Assembly (NCBI GenBank): GCA_919901875.1
Contig: CAKKQG010000335.1
Span: 1-6,555 of the forward strand
Direction: 5' to 3'
DNA: 6,555 nt
From: Anaerolineales bacterium
GTDB taxonomy: Bacteria > Chloroflexota > Anaerolineae > Anaerolineales > VGOW01
Both the position numbers and the translations under genes were made by a program. Numbering within the stretch: position 1 is the stretch's first letter; each line of letters starts with the position of its first letter. This document shows positions 4,324 through 6,555 of this stretch, one piece after another. The notes under the pieces were generated by a model that worked only from the letters and a program-made list of their open reading frames with translations, did not search any database and was not told the origin of the DNA.

Positions 4324-5086
4324 ATCCCACCTGCAATACCAACCCCGCCTCTGGCATCAACACCCTCCCTCCCAAAAAATTTTGCGTCCTCACAAACTCC
4401 GCTACAAGTTGGCGCTGCGCGGCGGCGACGTGAACCAGAATCAAGGTTGAGATTTTTGAATCAGCCGCAAGTTGCAAAACAGTTTGCACGTCGGTATGCA
4501 CCGCGCCTTCGTGACCGGGCAGAGCGTAACATTCGTGAACCAACACGTTTGAATCTTTGAACAACGTGTGCGAAGCCGGAGTGGCTTTGCCGTCGCCGCT
4601 ATAGGCGAAGTGGCACACACCATTCACTTCCCATCGAGTCGAGAGAACGGGGATGCCGTGATCGGGTAAGGCAGTGTTGATCGTGATGGGATTTAAGTTG
4701 ACGGCGTCACCGGGCGCACATTCGATGAAGTTCACCTCAAAGGTGAGTCGCTTCATCCCCGGTGTGTAGGCGATGTCCATCATCCGCGTCACATAATCTT
4801 TCGTGTTCGGCGTGCCGATGATCGTTAGAGGCTTGGTGCGGTTTTGTGGGGCAAGCTGCATCACTAACAACACTGCCGGCAAACCAAAGGTGTGATCGGC
4901 GTGATGATGCGTCAGAAAAATCGCGTCGAGATAATTTTGATCGAACCCGCGTCGCCAATAAGCTTGCGCCGCCGCGAAGCCGCAATCAAGCAAAACATTT
5001 TTCGCGCCTTCATACAACAACGATGTGTTCGGAATGTTGGGGTCGAATGCTTCGCCTGCGCCCAGTATCGTGAGTGTTGTCATCAT
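4322..5086 (-). CDS. MBL-fold metallo-hydrolase, RNase Z-like
   Basis: 254 residues, cytoplasmic. The metallo-beta-lactamase motif H60-x-H62-x-D64-H65 (T-H-H-H-A-D-H) is intact. Further expected two-metal ligands are present: H143 (L-P-D-H-G), D165 (Y-S-G-D-G) and H219 (L-V-H-V). The N-terminus 'LTILGAGEAFDPNIPNTSLLYEG...VLLDCG' and the 'SGDG...HECY' block are of the RNase Z/ElaC-like branch. The protein is shorter than typical tRNase Z and I see no obvious extended exosite arm, so the substrate could be a phosphodiester or another ester and should not be fixed as tRNA. Two adjacent ATGs (5086, 5083) are possible starts and neither has a clear ribosome site. The phased palindrome at 5092-5167 fills the whole gap to the upstream SDR gene. 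Confidence 0.9.
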   Translation of the reverse strand: MMTTLTILGAGEAFDPNIPNTSLLYEGAKNVLLDCGFAAAQAYWRRGFDQNYLDAIFLTHHHADHTFGLPAVLLVMQLAPQNRTKPLTIIGTPNTKDYVTRMMDIAYTPGMKRLTFEVNFIECAPGDAVNLNPITINTALPDHGIPVLSTRWEVNGVCHFAYSGDGKATPASHTLFKDSNVLVHECYALPGHEGAVHTDVQTVLQLAADSKISTLILVHVAAAQRQLVAEFVRTQNFLGGRVLMPEAGLVLQVG

Positions 5087-5091
5087 GCTTC

Positions 5092-5167
5092 ATCACGAAT
5101 GACTCGAATAGACGAATGCGACGAATATTTTTATTCGTGTTATTCGCCCATTCGTGATATTCGTGAT
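5092..5167. repeat. 76-bp phased palindrome of CGAAT / ATTCG words
   Basis: CGAAT begins at 5096, 5105, 5113 and 5122 (steps 9, 8, 9). ATTCG begins at 5133, 5142, 5150 and 5159 (steps 9, 8, 9). The two sets are exact mirrors about the loop TTTT at 5128-5131. Pairing every position across that centre gives 28 Watson-Crick pairs, 2 G-T pairs and 6 mismatches in 36. The outer 9 bp and the inner 7 bp are perfect. It covers the gap from the SDR stop codon to just before the hydrolase start, so any promoter or ribosome site of the hydrolase must lie within or beside it. No T tract follows on the minus strand. Confidence 0.9.
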
Positions 5168-6120
5168 TAAATTTTTTCTTTTTCTCCCCTCAACGTATCC
5201 ACCCACGCCTGCTTCGCCTCGCGCGGCGTCCAACCTAATTCACGCTTGGCTTTCTCGCCGGAGTGACGAAAGCTCACGTAAGATGATTCAACGCCTTCGC
5301 GCGAGATAAATGCCGACACGCCGATCAGCCGCAAAAATATTTCGGCGATCATTCCTTGCACGAGCGCGATGGGTTTGGGCAACCAAATAAACGGCGGGAT
5401 GCCGCCAACCGCTTCCTTCCACATCGGCATTAAGTCGCGCATTGTGATCGATCCCGCACCGAAGAAATACACTTCGCCTGTTTTCCCTTTATCGCCTGCC
5501 AAGGCGATCCCTTCGGCGACATCGTCAACATGCACGTAAGTAAAACATCCTTCGGGTGCCCAGATGATCGGCGGCAACAAGTTGCGAACATACAACCACG
5601 CATAATATCCAAACGGTGAATGATCGCCCACGCCGATCACTTGCGCCGGGCAAGCGCTGATCACGTTGGGATATTGCAAGGCGATCTCGTGCGCTTCGGT
5701 TTTGGATTGCTCGTAATATGTTTTAGCTGGCGCAACTCGTTTGAACGTTTCATCTACGGTGATGCCGCCGGTGTCGCCTATGGCTACACAGGACGATGTA
5801 TAGACGACGCGCTTGATACCTAACTCTTTTGCCAATCTCAAAACATTTTTTGTGCCTTCTACGTTGATCGCCTGCATCTTTTGTTGTGCCGATTTCGAGA
5901 TGCCGATCTCATACCAGCCCGCATTATGAAAAACGATGTCCGCGCCCGTCATCCCCTCGCGCATTGATTCTTTCTCGGTGACATCGCCTTTGGCAATTTT
6001 GACTCCCTCCACGCTTTTACCCGAACGCGAGAGAAGAGTCACTTCGTGTCCGCGTTTGAGCAATGCTTTCGTCAACGGTGTTCCTATAAACCCTGTGCCG
6101 CCTGTAATAAAAATTTTCAT
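5167..6120 (-). CDS. NAD(P)-dependent epimerase/reductase, extended SDR family
   Basis: 317 residues, cytoplasmic. The Rossmann nucleotide-binding motif G-G-T-G-F-I-G is at 7-13, followed by R32 after the second strand, G-D-V near 45-47 and 'HNAG' at 65-68. Catalytic residues are T-S-S at 108-110 and Y136-x-x-x-K140. The C-terminal substrate domain has 'YVHVDDVAEGI' (195-205) and ends with 'AKRELGWTPR', typical of the family. Overall it resembles dihydroflavonol-reductase/HpnA-like members that act on sugar nucleotides, steroid-like or aldehyde/ketone substrates; the substrate cannot be read from sequence. The start at 6120 is preferred: GGAG (6131-6128) lies 7 nt upstream and the protein then begins M-K-I-F-I-T-G-G. 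The ATG at 6123 is a near-equal alternative. It lies 52 bp after the sulfurtransferase gene on the same strand. Confidence 0.93.
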   Translation of the reverse strand: MKIFITGGTGFIGTPLTKALLKRGHEVTLLSRSGKSVEGVKIAKGDVTEKESMREGMTGADIVFHNAGWYEIGISKSAQQKMQAINVEGTKNVLRLAKELGIKRVVYTSSCVAIGDTGGITVDETFKRVAPAKTYYEQSKTEAHEIALQYPNVISACPAQVIGVGDHSPFGYYAWLYVRNLLPPIIWAPEGCFTYVHVDDVAEGIALAGDKGKTGEVYFFGAGSITMRDLMPMWKEAVGGIPPFIWLPKPIALVQGMIAEIFLRLIGVSAFISREGVESSYVSFRHSGEKAKRELGWTPREAKQAWVDTLRGEKEKI

Positions 6121-6123
6121 CAT

Positions 6124-6131
6124 CTCTCTCC
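6124..6131 (-). promoter_or_regulatory. Shine-Dalgarno site of the SDR gene
   Basis: The minus strand reads GGAGAGAG directly before ATG-ATG. The GGAG core is 7 nt from the second ATG (6120) and 4 nt from the first (6123), favouring 6120. Confidence 0.7.
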
Positions 6132-6135
6132 ATAG

Positions 6136-6168
6136 AGACACCGAGTATTTTTAAAACACTCAGTGTCT
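6136..6168. repeat. 33-bp near-perfect palindrome between sulfurtransferase and SDR genes
   Basis: AGACACCGAGT (6136-6146) matches ACTCAGTGTCT (6158-6168) with one mismatch, and the TTTT/AAAA centre continues the pairing. In all, 14 of 16 mirrored positions pair around T6152. No T tract follows the stem on the minus strand, so it is not an intrinsic terminator. It ends 5 nt upstream of the SDR ribosome site and could influence SDR translation or mark a binding site. Confidence 0.75.
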
Positions 6169-6172
6169 TAAC

Positions 6173-6555
6173 TCATTCGTTCCCTTTTGCTACAACTCTC
6201 TTCTCATCGCTCGACCATTCGCTCCACGATCCCGGATACAGCTTTACGCCTTTGAGTCCGGCAACTTCCATCGCCAGCATATTGAACGCCGCCGTGACTC
6301 CGCTGCCGCAATAGCACACAACTTGATCGGGTGATTTGCCTTTGAGGATCGTTTCTAATTTTGCGCGGAGTTGATCGGGTGGGAGAAATGTTTGATCGGG
6401 TGCGAGAGCATCGCCCCAATAAAAATTTTTCGCAGAGGGGATGTGACCTGCCACACGATCAATCGGCTCTTCGTCGCCGCGATAGCGTGGGGCGGCGCGC
6501 GCGTCAATGAGGGTGAAGGCGGAGAGAGAGTCGGCTTCCGCGATCATTGAAGGGT
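6173..6555 (-). CDS. sseA: C-terminal rhodanese domain of a 3-mercaptopyruvate/thiosulfate sulfurtransferase (5' end outside window)
   Basis: The frame stays open to the window edge (S and P codons precede the ATG at 6547), so that ATG is probably internal and the gene starts upstream. The visible 126 residues form a complete rhodanese domain of the SseA type. Counting from the ATG: 'LIDARAAPRYRGDEEPID' at 13-30, 'AGHIPSAKNFYW' at 33-44, the active-site loop 'YCGSGVTA' with catalytic Cys80, and the C-terminal 'LYPGSWSEWSSD' (103-114). The CGSG(V/T) loop points to mercaptopyruvate sulfurtransferase rather than classical thiosulfate rhodanese (CRKG type), but substrate use is not settled by this. 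SseA proteins have an inactive N-terminal and an active C-terminal domain; only the active half is here. It forwards sulfane sulfur to thiol acceptors in the cytoplasm. Confidence 0.92.
   Translation of the reverse strand, partial: PSMIAEADSLSAFTLIDARAAPRYRGDEEPIDRVAGHIPSAKNFYWGDALAPDQTFLPPDQLRAKLETILKGKSPDQVVCYCGSGVTAAFNMLAMEVAGLKGVKLYPGSWSEWSSDEKRVVAKGNE

Noticed and set aside
6121..6141. Longer SDR start at 6141
   Set aside because: It would read through the ribosome site and add residues before the strand that leads to the nucleotide-binding glycine motif.
6323..6402. TTGATCGGGTG three times within 80 bp
   Set aside because: Each copy encodes P-D-Q (S/P/A-P-D-Q) in the sulfurtransferase in the same frame. 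Repeated codon choice for a repeated tripeptide explains it well enough.

Overview
The window looks like a moderate-GC bacterial chromosome fragment, most likely Chloroflexota (Anaerolineae-like). This is an inference. The best support is the C-terminal end of a GT39-type membrane protein with 'ELVGYDL...LHWRAL...DYTLFVHILD...YPTSLW' modules, plus gaps filled with short-word repeats. No rRNA, tRNA, CRISPR array, transposase or phage gene is visible.

Layout. 1-882 (+) is the 3' end of a large surface protein that starts upstream of the window. It converges on a lipoprotein with a duplicated domain (980-1783, -). A 71-bp divergent gap with interleaved promoter-like elements separates the lipoprotein from a phosphate module on the + strand: a PiT-family phosphate transporter (1855-2841) followed by its DUF47/PhoU-like partner (2931-3566), closed by an intrinsic terminator at 3604-3637. 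Next comes a probable 33-residue single-span membrane protein (3636-3737, -), a non-coding stretch with a 126-bp inverted-repeat structure (3810-3935), and a small DUF5647-like protein (4001-4285, +) with a strong terminator. Three genes on the - strand fill the rest. In transcription order they are the C-terminal half of a 3-mercaptopyruvate/thiosulfate sulfurtransferase (6173-6555, cut by the window edge), an extended-SDR NAD(P)-dependent epimerase/reductase (5167-6120) and a metallo-beta-lactamase-fold hydrolase (4322-5086).

The genes are mostly housekeeping. pit and DUF47 form one functional unit, with the DUF47 protein expected to regulate or assist transport. The three minus-strand genes could be cotranscribed but show no obvious shared pathway.

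The unusual content lies between the genes. Three gaps (895-978, 2822-2924, 5092-5167) each hold a palindrome built from a short word repeated in register down one arm and repeated in reverse complement down the other. The words are 9, 7 and 9/8/9 nt long and differ in sequence, but the architecture is shared. Two unpaired heptamer tracts (168-200, inside a coding region, and 3581-3608) and three compact GAGACG-type hairpins (one inside a coding region, two acting as terminators) add to this. I read these as genome-specific repeat families, possibly one undescribed class of phased-word palindrome. I could not count copies elsewhere in the genome.
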